Source of the DNA: CAMYMQ01 sp963730305
GTDB taxonomy: Bacteria > Pseudomonadota > Alphaproteobacteria > Bin65
Direction of reading: 5' to 3'
Length of the DNA stretch: 64,000 bases
Assembly (NCBI GenBank): GCA_963730305.1
Contig: CAVSRB010000005.1
Coordinates: 62,001 to 126,000 of the forward strand
The notes below the pieces were generated by a model. It was not told where the DNA came from. It was given only the letters and a program-made list of their open reading frames with translations, and made no database searches. The number at the start of each line of letters is the position of its first letter. Positions within the stretch are counted from its first letter, which is position 1. Position numbers and translations under genes: made by a program. Positions 1 through 9,323 of this stretch are shown piece by piece.

Positions 1-675
1 AACACGTCGGTGACGACCACCGACAAGGCGCTGGCGACCCTGGAGGCCAACGGCCTGAAGGACATCGCGCGGAAGTACGGCGTCCAGTACCGCTTCGAGG
101 GCCGCGCCCAGGAGCAGTCGCGGACCTTCGAGGACATGGGCATCGGCGCGATCGTCGGCATCGCGCTGATCTACATCATCCTGGCCTGGATGTTCGCCAG
201 CTACGCGCGGCCGCTGGTGGTCATGTCGATCATCCCGCTCGGCTTCGTCGGCACGGTGATCGGCCACATGCTGCTCGGCTTCGACCTGACCGTGCTCAGC
301 ATGATCGCGCTGGTCGGCCTGTCGGGCATCGTCGTCAACAATTCGATCATCCTGGTCACCACGATCAAGGAGCGGATGGAGAACGGCGAGCCGTGGTTCG
401 AGGCGACCATCCACGGCGCGCGCGACCGCGTGCGGGCTGTGCTGCTGACCTCGCTGACGACGATCGGCGGGCTGCTGCCGCTGCTGTTCGAGACCGACCT
501 GCAGGCCCAGTTCCTGATCCCGATGGCGATCACCCTGGTCTTCGGCCTGATGGTCACGACGCTTCTGGTGCTGTTCGTGATCCCCGCGCTGCTCGCGATC
601 CAGGCCGACATCGGGCGGCTGGTCGGCCGTAAGCGGTACGCCGAGGGCCATTCATCGCCGACGCCGGCGGAATAG
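1..675 (+). CDS. RND efflux transporter, C-terminal part (5' end outside window)
   Basis: The reading frame is open from base 1, so the gene starts upstream and only the last 224 residues are here. The product is the C-terminal membrane half of an AcrB/HAE1-type resistance-nodulation-division pump, which exports drugs or other amphiphiles from the inner membrane using the proton gradient. Several long hydrophobic helices are visible, with the family segment ALVGLSGIVVNNSIILV and the following GARDRVRAVLLTSLTTIGGLLPL. The protein ends in a short charged tail after the last helix. The gene stops 9 bases before the stop of the convergent recG. Substrate cannot be told from this fragment. Confidence 0.9.
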   Translation, partial: NTSVTTTDKALATLEANGLKDIARKYGVQYRFEGRAQEQSRTFEDMGIGAIVGIALIYIILAWMFASYARPLVVMSIIPLGFVGTVIGHMLLGFDLTVLSMIALVGLSGIVVNNSIILVTTIKERMENGEPWFEATIHGARDRVRAVLLTSLTTIGGLLPLLFETDLQAQFLIPMAITLVFGLMVTTLLVLFVIPALLAIQADIGRLVGRKRYAEGHSSPTPAE

Positions 676-684
676 CGCCGTCGT

Positions 685-2767
685 CTAGCCCGAGCGCAAC
701 CGGCGGACGCCTTCGTCCTCCTCGAACAGGTAGAGCAGGGTGCGCAGCGCCGCGCCGCGCTCGGAGGCCAGCTCCGGGTCGCGCTCGAGCGCCAGCCGGG
801 CGTCGGCGCGGGCCGTTTCCAGCAACTCGGCGTGGACCGCCAGGTCGGCGAGGCGGAACTCCGGCAGGCCGCTCTGGCGGGTGCCCAGCACTTCGCCGCC
901 GCCGCGCAGCCGCAGGTCCTCCTCGGCGATGCGGAAGCCGTCCTCGGTCTCGCGCATGATGTTGAGCCGCGCCCGCGCGGTCTGGGTCAGCGGCTTCTGG
1001 AACAAAAGCAGGCAGGACGAGGCGCGCTCGCCGCGGCCGAACTCGGCCGCGCAGCTGGTGGAGCTGGGCCAGGCCGAAGCGCTCGGCGTGCTCGATCACC
1101 ATCACCGTGGCGGCGGGGACGTCGACGCCGACCTCGATCACCGTGGTCGCGACCAGGATGCGGGTCTTGCCGGCGGCGAAGTCGGCCATCGCGGCGTCCT
1201 TGTCGGCGCCCGCGAGGCGGCCGTGGACCAGGCCGACGGCGTCGCCGAAGCGCTGGCGCAGCGCCTCGTAGCGGTCGGTGGCGGCGGCCAGGTCGGTGGT
1301 CTCGGATTCCTCGACCAGCGGGCAGACCCAATAGACCTGGGCGCCCTCGGCCAGCGCCCGGGTGAGCGCGCCGTAGACGTCGGCCAGCCGGTCGATCGGC
1401 AGCACGCGGGTATCGACCGGCTTGCGGCCGGCCGGCTTGTCGGTCAGGCGCGAGGCGTCGAGATCGCCATAGGCGGCGAGCAGCAGGGTGCGCGGGATCG
1501 GCGTCGCGGTCATCACCAGGATGTCGACGTCCCGGCCCTTGCCGCTCAGCGCCAATCGCTGGTGGACGCCGAAGCGGTGCTGCTCGTCGATCACCGCCAG
1601 CGCCAGGTCCATGAACACCACGTCCTCGGAGAACAGCGCGTGGGTGCCGACGACGATGTCGACCTCGCCGTGGACCATCGCGCGCAGCAAGCGGTCGCGC
1701 GCCAGGCCCTTGTCGCGCCCGGTCAGCAGCGCCACCCGCAGCCCGGTGCCCTCGGCCAGCTTGGCGATGGTCTGGTGGTGCTGGCGGGCGAGGATCTCGG
1801 TCGGCGCCATCAACGCGGCCTGGCAGCCGGCCTCGATCGCGGTGGCCATGGCCAGGAAGGCGACCACGGTCTTGCCGCTGCCGACGTCGCCCTGGAGCAG
1901 GCGGAGCATGCGCGATTCCGCCGCCATGTCGTGGCGGATCTCGGCCAGCGCCGTGGTCTGCGACGGGGTCAGGCTGAAGGGCAGCGAATTGACGATCCGG
2001 TCGGACAGCTTGCCGGTGCCCTTGACCGGGCGGCCGCGCAGGCGGCGCTGGCGGGCGCGCACGATCAGCAGCGCGAGCTGGGTGGCGAGCAGCTCGTCGT
2101 AGGCGAGGCGCCGGCGTGCCGGGGTATGCGGTTCCAGCTCGGCGGCGGACTCGGGGCGGTGGACGGTGTGCACCGCGTCGCGCCAGGCGGGCAGGCCGGC
2201 GCGGGCGACATAGGCCGGGTCGATCCACTCGGGCAGGCTCGGCGCCCGGTCGACCGCCGCGGCGATCGCCTTGCTCAGCGTCTTGAGCGCGAGCCCGGCG
2301 GTCAGCGGATAGACCGGCTCGACCCGCTGGATCTGGTCGATCTCGTCGACGGTGCCGACGTGATCCGGGTGGGTCATCTGGAGGCCGCCGCGATAGTCCT
2401 CGAGGAAGCCGCTGACCACCCGGGTCGCGCCGACCGGGTAGGTCCGCTGCAGGTAGTCGCCCTTGGCGTGGAAGAAGACCAGGGTGACGAAGCCGGTGTC
2501 GTCGGCGCAGACGATGCGATAGGGCGCCTTGCGGTTGCCGCCCGGCTGGTGGGCGTCGACCCGCACCGTCAGCGTCGCGGTCGTGCCCGGGCGGGCCTCG
2601 GCGATCTTGGGCGAATAGCGCCGGTCGATCACGCCGGTCGGCAGGTGCCACAGCAGGTCGACCACGTGCTCGCCGGCCAGCTTGCCGATCAGCGGCGCGA
2701 GGCGCGGGCCGATGCCGGGCAGGGCGGTGATCGGGGCGAACAGGGGGAAGAGTGATTCCGGGCGCAT
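685..2767 (-). CDS. recG: ATP-dependent DNA helicase RecG (one frameshift)
   Basis: RecG remodels stalled replication forks and branched recombination intermediates. The N-terminal wedge region is followed by the helicase core: Walker A in LQGDVGSGKT, the DEQHRFGV box, MTATPIPRT, and the C-terminal helicase half with EVGVDVP and QLRGRV. The frame breaks just after QLRGRV near position 1039 and resumes one base later. The last 106 residues, with LRLRGGGEVLGTRQSG, are normal RecG. Removing one base restores a 693-residue protein of usual RecG length. The start chosen is MRPESLFPLF at 2767; an ATG at 2842 would overlap the divergent sdhE promoter. The single extra base is probably a consensus error. 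Confidence 0.9.
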
Positions 2768-2804
2768 TCCGGAGCGTACATCGCCGTCGCCGCCAAGGAA
2801 GCGG

Positions 2805-2833
2805 CTGACACGGCCGTGGCCAGGGCCTATATG
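2805..2833 (+). promoter_or_regulatory. Candidate sigma-70 promoter of sdhE-mfd
   Basis: CTGACA at 2805-2810 and TATATG at 2828-2833 are separated by 17 bases. Transcription would start near 2840, downstream of the ATG at 2836 and 35 bases before the ATG at 2875. This supports the later start for sdhE. Read by eye, not tested. Confidence 0.5.
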
Positions 2834-2874
2834 GTATGCCATTCACGAGCGCGATCAAGCCGAGGAAGAGCCGC

Positions 2875-3156
2875 ATGTCCGACGAGGACCGCGAACCGGT
2901 TGCGGTGCGCCGGAAACGACTGCGGTTCCGGGCCTGGCACCGGGGCACCAAGGAGATGGATTTGCTGATGGGTCCGTTCGCCGACGACCGGATCGCCGGC
3001 CTCGACGACGGCCAGCTGGCCGAGTTCGAGGACCTCCTTGCCGAGCCGGAGCCCGACGTCTACGCCTGGATCGTCGGCAACGCCGCGCCGCCGGCGCGGC
3101 TGGACGGCACCGTGCTCCACCAGATCATCGACTTCCACGCCGCCAAGCATGCCTGA
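2875..3156 (+). CDS. sdhE: Succinate dehydrogenase assembly factor SdhE (FAD assembly, DUF339)
   Basis: A 93-residue cytoplasmic protein of the SdhE/YgfY/Sdh5 family, which promotes covalent attachment of FAD to the succinate dehydrogenase flavoprotein. The family motif around the conserved arginines and glycine is seen as RAWHRGTKEMDLLMGPFA (the usual form is R-RG--E-D--L--F). A second conserved acidic stretch, LAEFEDLLAEPEPDVYAWI, follows. The start is set by AGGA at 2863-2866, eight bases before ATG 2875, and by the upstream promoter. Its last codons overlap the mfd start by 8 bases, so the two are translationally coupled. Other SDH genes are not in the window. Confidence 0.88.
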   Translation: MSDEDREPVAVRRKRLRFRAWHRGTKEMDLLMGPFADDRIAGLDDGQLAEFEDLLAEPEPDVYAWIVGNAAPPARLDGTVLHQIIDFHAAKHA

Positions 3157-6100
3157 CACGCTGACTCCCGCCGACGCCCGCCTCGACGGCGTCTCGCTCG
3201 TCGCCGGCGCGCCCGAGGGCGTCGACGCGCTGTTCCTCGGCGCGGTCGCGGCCAACGGCCGGACCGTCGTCCACGTCTGCCGCGACGACGCGCGGATGTA
3301 CCGGCTGGCGGAGTTCCTGCGCTTCTTCCACCCGGAGGTGCGCGTGCTGTCCTTCCCGGCCTGGGACTGCCTGCCCTACGACCGGGCCTCGCCCAACGGC
3401 GAGATCATGGCGACCCGGGCGGGCGTGCTGGCGCGGCTCGCGCGGACGCGCACCAAGGCGGGCGGCCGGATCGTCCTGACCACGGTCAGCGCCGCGCTCC
3501 AGCGGGTGCCGCCGCCGGAGGTCTTCGAGGATTCGATCCTGATCGCCGAGAAGGGCCACCGGCTGTCGACCGAGGCCCTGCTGGCCTACCTGCACGGCCA
3601 GGGCTACCACCGCGCCGGCACCGTGCGCGAGCCGGGCGAATACGCCGTGCGCGGCGGCATCGTCGACCTGTTCCCGCCGACCTCCGACTACGCCGTGCGC
3701 CTCGATTTCTTCGGTGACGAGATCGAGAGCATCCGCCGCTTCGACCCGGCGACCCAACGCTCGCTGAAGTCGGCCAAGCGCGTCGCCCTCCTGCCGGTCT
3801 CCGAGATCGTGCTCGACGAGGCGCGGATCACCCAGTTCCGCGAGAGCTACCGCGCCGCCTTCCACGCCGCCGTCCACAGCGACCCGCTCTACGAGGCGGT
3901 CAGCGCCGGCCAGCGCTTTCCGGGCTACGAGCATTGGCTGCCTTTCTTCTTCGACCGGATGGCGACCCTGTTCGACTATTTACCCGAGACCGCGGCGGTG
4001 TCGCTCGACCACCAGGCCCAGGACGCGGCGGACGCCCGGCTCGACCAGATCGCCGACTATCACGACGCCCGCGTCTCCTTCCTCGAGACCGCCGCTGCCT
4101 CGGCCAAGAAGGGCGAGTTCGTCTACCGCCCGGTGCCGTCCGCCGCGGCCTTCGTCACGCCCGAGGAATGGGCGCAGCTCCTGGCCGACCGGGCCGCGGC
4201 TTCCTTCTCGCCCTTCGCGGCGCCGGGCAGTTCGGCGGCCGGGATCGTCGATCTGGGCGGCCGCGGCGCGTCGGGCTATGCCGAGGCGCGCGCCGATCCC
4301 AACACCAACGTGCTCGACCGCGTCGTCGCCGACCTCGGAGACGCCCGCAAGGCCGGCAATCGCGTGCTGGTGACCGCCCACACGCCGGGGTCGCGGGCGC
4401 GGATCGACCAGTTGCTCGGCGACCACGGGCTGGCTGCGCGCCAGACGGTCGAGAGCTGGGCGGACGTGCCCGAGACCGGGACCGCGCCGGTGTCGCTCGC
4501 CGTCCTGCCGCTCGACCGCGGCTTCCGCGACGGGCCGCTGCTGGTGGTCACCGAGGAGGACATCTTCGGCGAACGCCTGGTCCGCCGCCCGCGCCGGCAG
4601 CAGCGCGGCCAGGACTTCCTGACCGAGTTCTCGTCGCTGGAGACCGGCGACTACGTCGTCCACCTCGACCACGGCGTCGGCCGCTACGAGGGGCTGGAGG
4701 CGGTGACCGTCGGCGGCGCGGCGCACGACTGCCTGAAGCTGGTCTACGACGGCGGCGACGTCCTGTTCCTGCCGGTCGAGAACATGGAGCTCTTGTCGCG
4801 CTACGGCTCGGAGGAGAGCTCGGCCCAGCTCGACAAGCTCGGCGGCGCGGCCTGGCAGGCGCGCAAGGCCCGGGTGCGCAAGCGGGTCAAGGACATGGCC
4901 GACAAGCTGATCGCGATCGCCGCCCAGCGCGAGCTGCACCAGGGCGAGGTGCTGCGGCCGCCGGCGGGCGCGTTCGACGAGTTCGAGGCCCGCTTCCCGT
5001 TCGACGAGACCGACGACCAGCGCCACGCCATCGGCGACGTCATCGCCGACCTCGAATCGGGCCGGCCGATGGACCGGCTGGTCTGCGGCGACGTCGGCTT
5101 CGGCAAGACCGAGGTCGCGCTGCGCGCGGCCTTCGTCGCCGCGATGTCCGGGGTCCAGGTCGCGGTCGCGGTGCCGACGACCCTGCTCGCCCGCCAGCAC
5201 TACAAGACCTTTTCCGAGCGGTTCCGCGGCTTTCCGCTGCACATCGCCCAGCTGTCGCGGCTGACCGGCCCGAAGGAGACCAAGGCGGTCAAGGCGGGCC
5301 TGGCGGACGGCTCGGTCAACATCGTCGTCGGCACCCACGCGCTGCTGAGCAAGAGCGTCACCTTCGACAATCTCGGCCTGGTCATCGTCGACGAGGAGCA
5401 GCATTTCGGCGTCGCCCAGAAGGAGCGGCTGAAGGAGCTGCGCGCCGACGTGCACATCCTGACCCTGACCGCCACGCCGATCCCGCGGACCCTGCAACTG
5501 GCGCTGACCGGCGTCCGCGACATGAGCCTGATCGCGACCCCGCCGGTCGACCGGCTGGCGGTGCGCACCTTCGTGCTGCCCTACGATCCCGTGGTCATCC
5601 GCGAGGCGCTGCAGCGCGAGCTGTTCCGCGGCGGCCAGGTCTTCTACGTCTGTCCCCGGATCGAGGACCTGGCGGCGGTCGCCGAGCGCGTCCGCGAGCT
5701 GGTCCCCGACACGACCCTCGCCGTCGCCCACGGCCAGATGCCGGCGGCGGCGCTCGAGGACGTGATGGCGGGCTTCTACAACGGCGACACGCGCATCCTG
5801 ATCGCGACCAACATCATCGAATCCGGGCTCGATATCCCGTCGTGCAACACGATCGTGATCCACCGGGCCGACCGCTTCGGGCTGGCCCAGCTCTACCAGC
5901 TGCGCGGCCGGGTCGGGCGGTCGAAGACCCGCGCCTACGCCTATCTGACGCTGCCGGCGGACCGGCCGATCGGCGACACCGCGCTGCGCCGGCTCGAGGT
6001 CATGCAGACCCTCGACACCCTGGGCGCCGGCTTCACCCTGGCCAGCCACGACCTCGACATCCGCGGCGCCGGCAACCTGCTCGGCGAGGAGCAGTCGGGC

Positions 6101-6739
6101 CACATCCGCGAGGTCGGCATCGAGCTCTACCAGCAGCTCCTGGAGGAAGCGGTGGCCACCGCCCGCACCGGCGGGGACCGGGGCGCCGCCGCCGAGGCGG
6201 AAGAGGAATCCTGGTCGCCGCAGATCAACGTCGGCACCGCGGTGCTGATCCCGGAGGACTATGTCGAGGACCTGTCGGCGCGGATGGGCCTCTACCGGCG
6301 GCTGGCCCGGCTGATCGACGCGTCGGAGATCGACGGCTTCGCCGCCGAGCTGGTCGACCGCTTCGGCCCGATGCCCGAGGAGGTCGCCAACCTGCTGGAG
6401 ATCATCGCGATCAAGCGACTGTGCGTGCAGGCGCGGATCGACAAGGTCGACGCCGGCCCCAAGGGCGCGGTGGTGTCGTTCCGGGGCGATACGGTGCCGA
6501 ATCCGGCCGGGCTGGTCGAATTCGTCGCGCAGCAGGCCGGCACGGTCAGCCTGCGCCCCGACCACCGGCTGATCTACCGGCGCGACTGGAAGAATGCCGA
6601 GGCGCGGGTCAAGGGCGTCAAATACCTGGCGACCCAGCTCGCCGCGATCGCCGGGACGGGGGAGGGCGCCGCCGCCGCTCAGGCGTCGGCTTCGGCCTCT
6701 TCCTCCGCGGCCTCGCGGGCGACCGCCTCGAAGGCCTGA
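3149..6739 (+). CDS. mfd: Transcription-repair coupling factor Mfd
   Basis: Mfd releases RNA polymerase stalled at DNA lesions and recruits UvrA for repair of the template strand. The 1196-residue protein has the full domain order. An N-terminal UvrB-homology module carries PAWDCLPYDRASPN and YAVRGGIVDLFP. The CarD-like RNA polymerase interaction domain lies at about residues 495-560 (GDYVVHLDHGVGRYEGL). The translocase motor has Walker A GDVGFGKT at 647-654 and the DEEQ box at 748-751, and ITRAG/RRG-type C-terminal motifs follow. The C-terminal TRCF domain is present. The ATG at 3149 overlaps sdhE. The 3' end overlaps the convergent DsbA-like gene by 61 bases. Confidence 0.97.
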   Translation: MPDTLTPADARLDGVSLVAGAPEGVDALFLGAVAANGRTVVHVCRDDARMYRLAEFLRFFHPEVRVLSFPAWDCLPYDRASPNGEIMATRAGVLARLARTRTKAGGRIVLTTVSAALQRVPPPEVFEDSILIAEKGHRLSTEALLAYLHGQGYHRAGTVREPGEYAVRGGIVDLFPPTSDYAVRLDFFGDEIESIRRFDPATQRSLKSAKRVALLPVSEIVLDEARITQFRESYRAAFHAAVHSDPLYEAVSAGQRFPGYEHWLPFFFDRMATLFDYLPETAAVSLDHQAQDAADARLDQIADYHDARVSFLETAAASAKKGEFVYRPVPSAAAFVTPEEWAQLLADRAAASFSPFAAPGSSAAGIVDLGGRGASGYAEARADPNTNVLDRVVADLGDARKAGNRVLVTAHTPGSRARIDQLLGDHGLAARQTVESWADVPETGTAPVSLAVLPLDRGFRDGPLLVVTEEDIFGERLVRRPRRQQRGQDFLTEFSSLETGDYVVHLDHGVGRYEGLEAVTVGGAAHDCLKLVYDGGDVLFLPVENMELLSRYGSEESSAQLDKLGGAAWQARKARVRKRVKDMADKLIAIAAQRELHQGEVLRPPAGAFDEFEARFPFDETDDQRHAIGDVIADLESGRPMDRLVCGDVGFGKTEVALRAAFVAAMSGVQVAVAVPTTLLARQHYKTFSERFRGFPLHIAQLSRLTGPKETKAVKAGLADGSVNIVVGTHALLSKSVTFDNLGLVIVDEEQHFGVAQKERLKELRADVHILTLTATPIPRTLQLALTGVRDMSLIATPPVDRLAVRTFVLPYDPVVIREALQRELFRGGQVFYVCPRIEDLAAVAERVRELVPDTTLAVAHGQMPAAALEDVMAGFYNGDTRILIATNIIESGLDIPSCNTIVIHRADRFGLAQLYQLRGRVGRSKTRAYAYLTLPADRPIGDTALRRLEVMQTLDTLGAGFTLASHDLDIRGAGNLLGEEQSGHIREVGIELYQQLLEEAVATARTGGDRGAAAEAEEESWSPQINVGTAVLIPEDYVEDLSARMGLYRRLARLIDASEIDGFAAELVDRFGPMPEEVANLLEIIAIKRLCVQARIDKVDAGPKGAVVSFRGDTVPNPAGLVEFVAQQAGTVSLRPDHRLIYRRDWKNAEARVKGVKYLATQLAAIAGTGEGAAAAQASASASSSAASRATASKA

Positions 6740-7350
6740 AGGAACACCTCCGGCTCCTGCGCGCCCGACACGGCGTATTTCCGGTTGAGGATGAAGCAGG
6801 GCACGCCGGTGACGCCCATCTTGCGCGCCATCTCGTCCTCGGCGCGGATGCGCTCGACGTCCTCGTCGCTCGCCAGGTAGGCCCGGGTCTCGTCGGGATC
6901 GAGGCCGGCGTCGCCGGCAACCTCGACCAGGGTGTCGATGTCGCCGATATCGCGGCCGTCCAGGAAATACGCCTTGAACAGCCCTTCGACCACGGCGTCC
7001 TGTTTGCCCGACTGGCCGGCGCGGTCGATCAGCCGGTGGCTGTCGACGGTATTGGGCTGCCGGTCGATATCGTGGAAGGCGAAGGGGATATCGACCAATT
7101 CGCCGGCCTGGTTGATCGCGTCGTAGACCCGCTTCGCACCGTCCCGGCCGCCGAACTTGCGCTCCAGGTGCTCGCGCCGGTCGGCGCCTTCCCTGGGCAG
7201 GTCGGGGTTGAGCTGGAACGGCCGCCAGGCGACGAACACGTCGAGGTCCTCGGGCAGGCGCGCCAGGGCGGCTTCGAGCCGGCGCTTGCCGACGTAGCAC
7301 CACGGGCAGACCGTGTCCGAGACGATGTCGATGGTGATTTGCTTGCTCAT
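6679..7350 (-). CDS. DsbA family oxidoreductase (FrnE-like)
   Basis: A 223-residue thioredoxin-fold protein of the FrnE/2-hydroxychromene-2-carboxylate isomerase branch of the DsbA family. The CPWC active site is at residues 15-18, straight after the first strand (ITIDIVSDTV). There is no signal peptide, so it probably acts in the cytoplasm, as FrnE proteins do. The cis-proline loop is seen in GVTGVPCFIL. The C-terminal tail is rich in Ala and Glu and is encoded opposite the end of mfd. The start MSKQITI at 7350 was chosen because the upstream extension is not conserved in style. The physiological substrate is unknown. Confidence 0.85.
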   Translation of the reverse strand: MSKQITIDIVSDTVCPWCYVGKRRLEAALARLPEDLDVFVAWRPFQLNPDLPREGADRREHLERKFGGRDGAKRVYDAINQAGELVDIPFAFHDIDRQPNTVDSHRLIDRAGQSGKQDAVVEGLFKAYFLDGRDIGDIDTLVEVAGDAGLDPDETRAYLASDEDVERIRAEDEMARKMGVTGVPCFILNRKYAVSGAQEPEVFLQAFEAVAREAAEEEAEADA

Positions 7351-7427
7351 GCGGGCGATAGTAACGCCGCCGAAAGCCCCTGCGGGTAACAAAATCGCGC
7401 GGGCAACAAAGTCGACGGGGAGCGAGG

Positions 7428-7505
7428 ATGCAGGCCGGAGGCGAAGAGGGAATGCAGGCCGGAGGCGAAGAGGGAATGCAGGCCGGAGGCGAAGAAGGAA
7501 TGCAA
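7428..7505 (+). repeat. Three tandem 24-bp repeats, each with a ribosome-binding-like site and ATG
   Basis: Units lie at 7428-7451, 7452-7475 and 7476-7499; the third has one base changed. A fourth start ATGCAAGCGGGA follows at 7500. Each unit begins ATGCAGGCCGGAGG and ends GAAGAGGGA or GAAGAAGGA. Every unit therefore offers a start codon plus a GGAGG placed about 10 bases before the next one. Because 24 is a multiple of three, all four ATGs are in the same frame, adding copies of MQAGGEEG to the following enzyme. Confidence 0.95.
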
Positions 7506-8666
7506 GCGGGAACCTATCGTTATCTGGCCCAGGACCGCGTCACCTACGGCGTTGCCGCCGCGACCGCCGTGGCGCAGGAGGTGGAGCAGAACGGGGCCAC
7601 TCGTGTGCTGATCGTCGCGTCGCGCTCGCTCGCCGGCAAGACGCCGGTGGTCGACGAGGTCAAGGAGGCGCTGGGCGGGCGTGTCGCAGGCGTGTTCGAC
7701 GGCTGCCGCGAGCACACGCCGATCGACACCGTGATCGACTGCGTGCGCGCCATCCGCGATGCCGAGGCCGACCTCGTCGTCACCCTCGGCGGCGGCACGC
7801 CGATCGATACGGTCAAGGCGGCGCTGGTCTGTCTGGCCGAGGGCATCGACGATGCGGCAGGCCTGTTGACCTACCGCGTCCAGGTCGACGCGGACGGCCG
7901 GCCGCAGATCCCGCCGGTGGGGCCGTCGCCGGTGCGCCAGGTCGCCGTGCCGACCACCCTGTCGGGTGCGGAATTCAGCAATCTCGCGGGCGTCACGGAT
8001 CCGGCGCGTGGCATCAAGGATGCCTATTTCGGCCGCGACAGCATCCCGGTTGCCGTCATCTTGGACCCCGCCGTGACCGTCCATACGCCAGAGTATCTAT
8101 GGATCTCGACCGGGGTCCGTGCGGTCGATCATGCCGTGGAGACGGTCTGTTCGCGCGCGCCGCAGCCCTTGCCCGACGGCGCGGCGCTCCATGCCCTGCG
8201 GCTGTTCGCGAAGGCGTTGCCGCGGAGCCGGGCGGCGCCGGATGACCTCGACGCCCGGCTCGATTGCCAGCTCGCGGTGTGGCTGGCGACGATGGGGCTC
8301 GGTCGGGTCCCCTACGGCGCCAGCCACGGCATCGGCCACCAGCTCGGCGCGGTCGCCAGCGTGCCGCACGGCCAGTGCAGTTGCGTGATGCTGCCCAGCG
8401 TCCTGCGCTGGAATATCGGCGTGAACGCCGAGCGCCAGGCGCTCGTATCCGAAGCGATGGGCCGGCCCGGCGAGCCGGCCGGCGACGTGGTCGAAACCTT
8501 CGTGGCGTCGCTGGGCCAGCCGACCCGGCTGCGCGACGTCGGCGTCGAGGCGGACCAGCTCGACACCATCGCGGCGGGCAGCCTCGAGAACATGATGGTC
8601 CGGTCGAACCCGCGGCCGATCGCCACGGCCGCACAGATCCGCGAGATCCTCGACCTGGCGTGGTGA
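7500..8666 (+). CDS. Iron-containing alcohol dehydrogenase family, maleylacetate reductase-like
   Basis: A 388-residue NAD(P)-dependent dehydrogenase of the group III (Fe-ADH) fold. The dinucleotide-binding loop GGGTPID is at 97-103, followed by VPTTLSGAEFSN. The C-terminal helical domain carries SHGIGHQLGAVASVPHG, with the histidines used for metal or substrate. In the usual TGMDALTHAIE box the Asp metal ligand is Arg207 here (TGVRAVDHAVE), so the metal site looks altered, as in maleylacetate reductases. Four in-frame ATGs precede it in a tandem repeat; 7500 gives the family-length protein, 7428 a 412-residue form. No pathway partners are adjacent, so the substrate is not known. Confidence 0.85.
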   Translation: MQAGTYRYLAQDRVTYGVAAATAVAQEVEQNGATRVLIVASRSLAGKTPVVDEVKEALGGRVAGVFDGCREHTPIDTVIDCVRAIRDAEADLVVTLGGGTPIDTVKAALVCLAEGIDDAAGLLTYRVQVDADGRPQIPPVGPSPVRQVAVPTTLSGAEFSNLAGVTDPARGIKDAYFGRDSIPVAVILDPAVTVHTPEYLWISTGVRAVDHAVETVCSRAPQPLPDGAALHALRLFAKALPRSRAAPDDLDARLDCQLAVWLATMGLGRVPYGASHGIGHQLGAVASVPHGQCSCVMLPSVLRWNIGVNAERQALVSEAMGRPGEPAGDVVETFVASLGQPTRLRDVGVEADQLDTIAAGSLENMMVRSNPRPIATAAQIREILDLAW

Positions 8667-8700
8667 GGCGCGGAATTGGCGTGCGGAGCAGGGGGCGGAC

Positions 8701-9138
8701 ATGCAGGCGCTGATGCACGATCTCGGCGGGGTCATCGACCAGCTCAACCCGCTGAGCCGGCAGAACCAGATCGTCTATCTCGTCTGGCTCGCAGCCTATG
8801 TGTTCACCGCGGCCGCGGTGTGGCGCTGCGGCCGGCGCTGGCTGCGCCTCGCGTTCCTGATCCTGCTCCAGTTCCTTTCAGTCGGACTCTTCGTTTCCCA
8901 GGCCAACATATTGATTTTGGCTATTTATCTTTGGCAAGAATCGCTTGTCGTCGGCGCTGCCGCCATGGCGCTGTCGATCTGGACCTTCCGCACCCGGAAG
9001 CGCCGGAAGACGGCGTCGGCGCAAGGCGGTGCGCCGCGCGTGCCGGACCCGGTCCGCACCGACGGCCCCGTCACGGCAACCGTGCTGGCGTCGGCGCAGG
9101 AATTCGCCGTCAGCGCCGATCCGGCGGTCCCGCGCTAG
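8701..9138 (+). CDS. Hypothetical small membrane protein
   Basis: A 145-residue protein I do not recognise. Residues about 24-100 are strongly hydrophobic and fit three transmembrane helices (IVYLVWLAAYVFTAAAVW, then LAFLILLQFLSVGLFV, then an ILILAIYLW segment merging into another hydrophobic run). A basic stretch RTRKRRK follows and the C-terminal 40 residues are polar, probably cytoplasmic. It begins 34 bases after the dehydrogenase and may be cotranscribed. The part from 8873 to 8946 uses AT-rich codons (ATA, TTG, ATT, CTT) that are unusual for this GC-rich region. Confidence 0.6.
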   Translation: MQALMHDLGGVIDQLNPLSRQNQIVYLVWLAAYVFTAAAVWRCGRRWLRLAFLILLQFLSVGLFVSQANILILAIYLWQESLVVGAAAMALSIWTFRTRKRRKTASAQGGAPRVPDPVRTDGPVTATVLASAQEFAVSADPAVPR

Positions 9139-9323
9139 ACCGACGCCGGGCGGGAATTGCCGTCCTGCGGCATTTTGGGCGTGTCGTCGCGTCGACCGGG
9201 CGGTGACGACGGAATTGCTCCGGCGTGCCGTTCAGTCCTAATGAAAATCTGACGAAGTCGGGGGCGTGGCGGCCCGGGCGATCGCGTGTTTCGATCCGGC
9301 GCCCGTTACGAGAAGCAGTTTCG

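Noticed and set aside
2836..2874. Earlier ATG for sdhE
   Set aside because: It lies upstream of the predicted transcription start and lacks a ribosome-binding site, whereas ATG 2875 has AGGA eight bases before it.
3934..7389. Second long open frame on the plus strand within mfd
   Set aside because: Its product is low-complexity Arg/Pro/Ala-rich sequence, as expected from the second reading frame of a GC-rich gene; mfd explains the region fully.
7428..7505. The 24-base repeats as a CRISPR array
   Set aside because: Units are directly adjacent with no spacers, are coding and in frame, and no cas genes are present.
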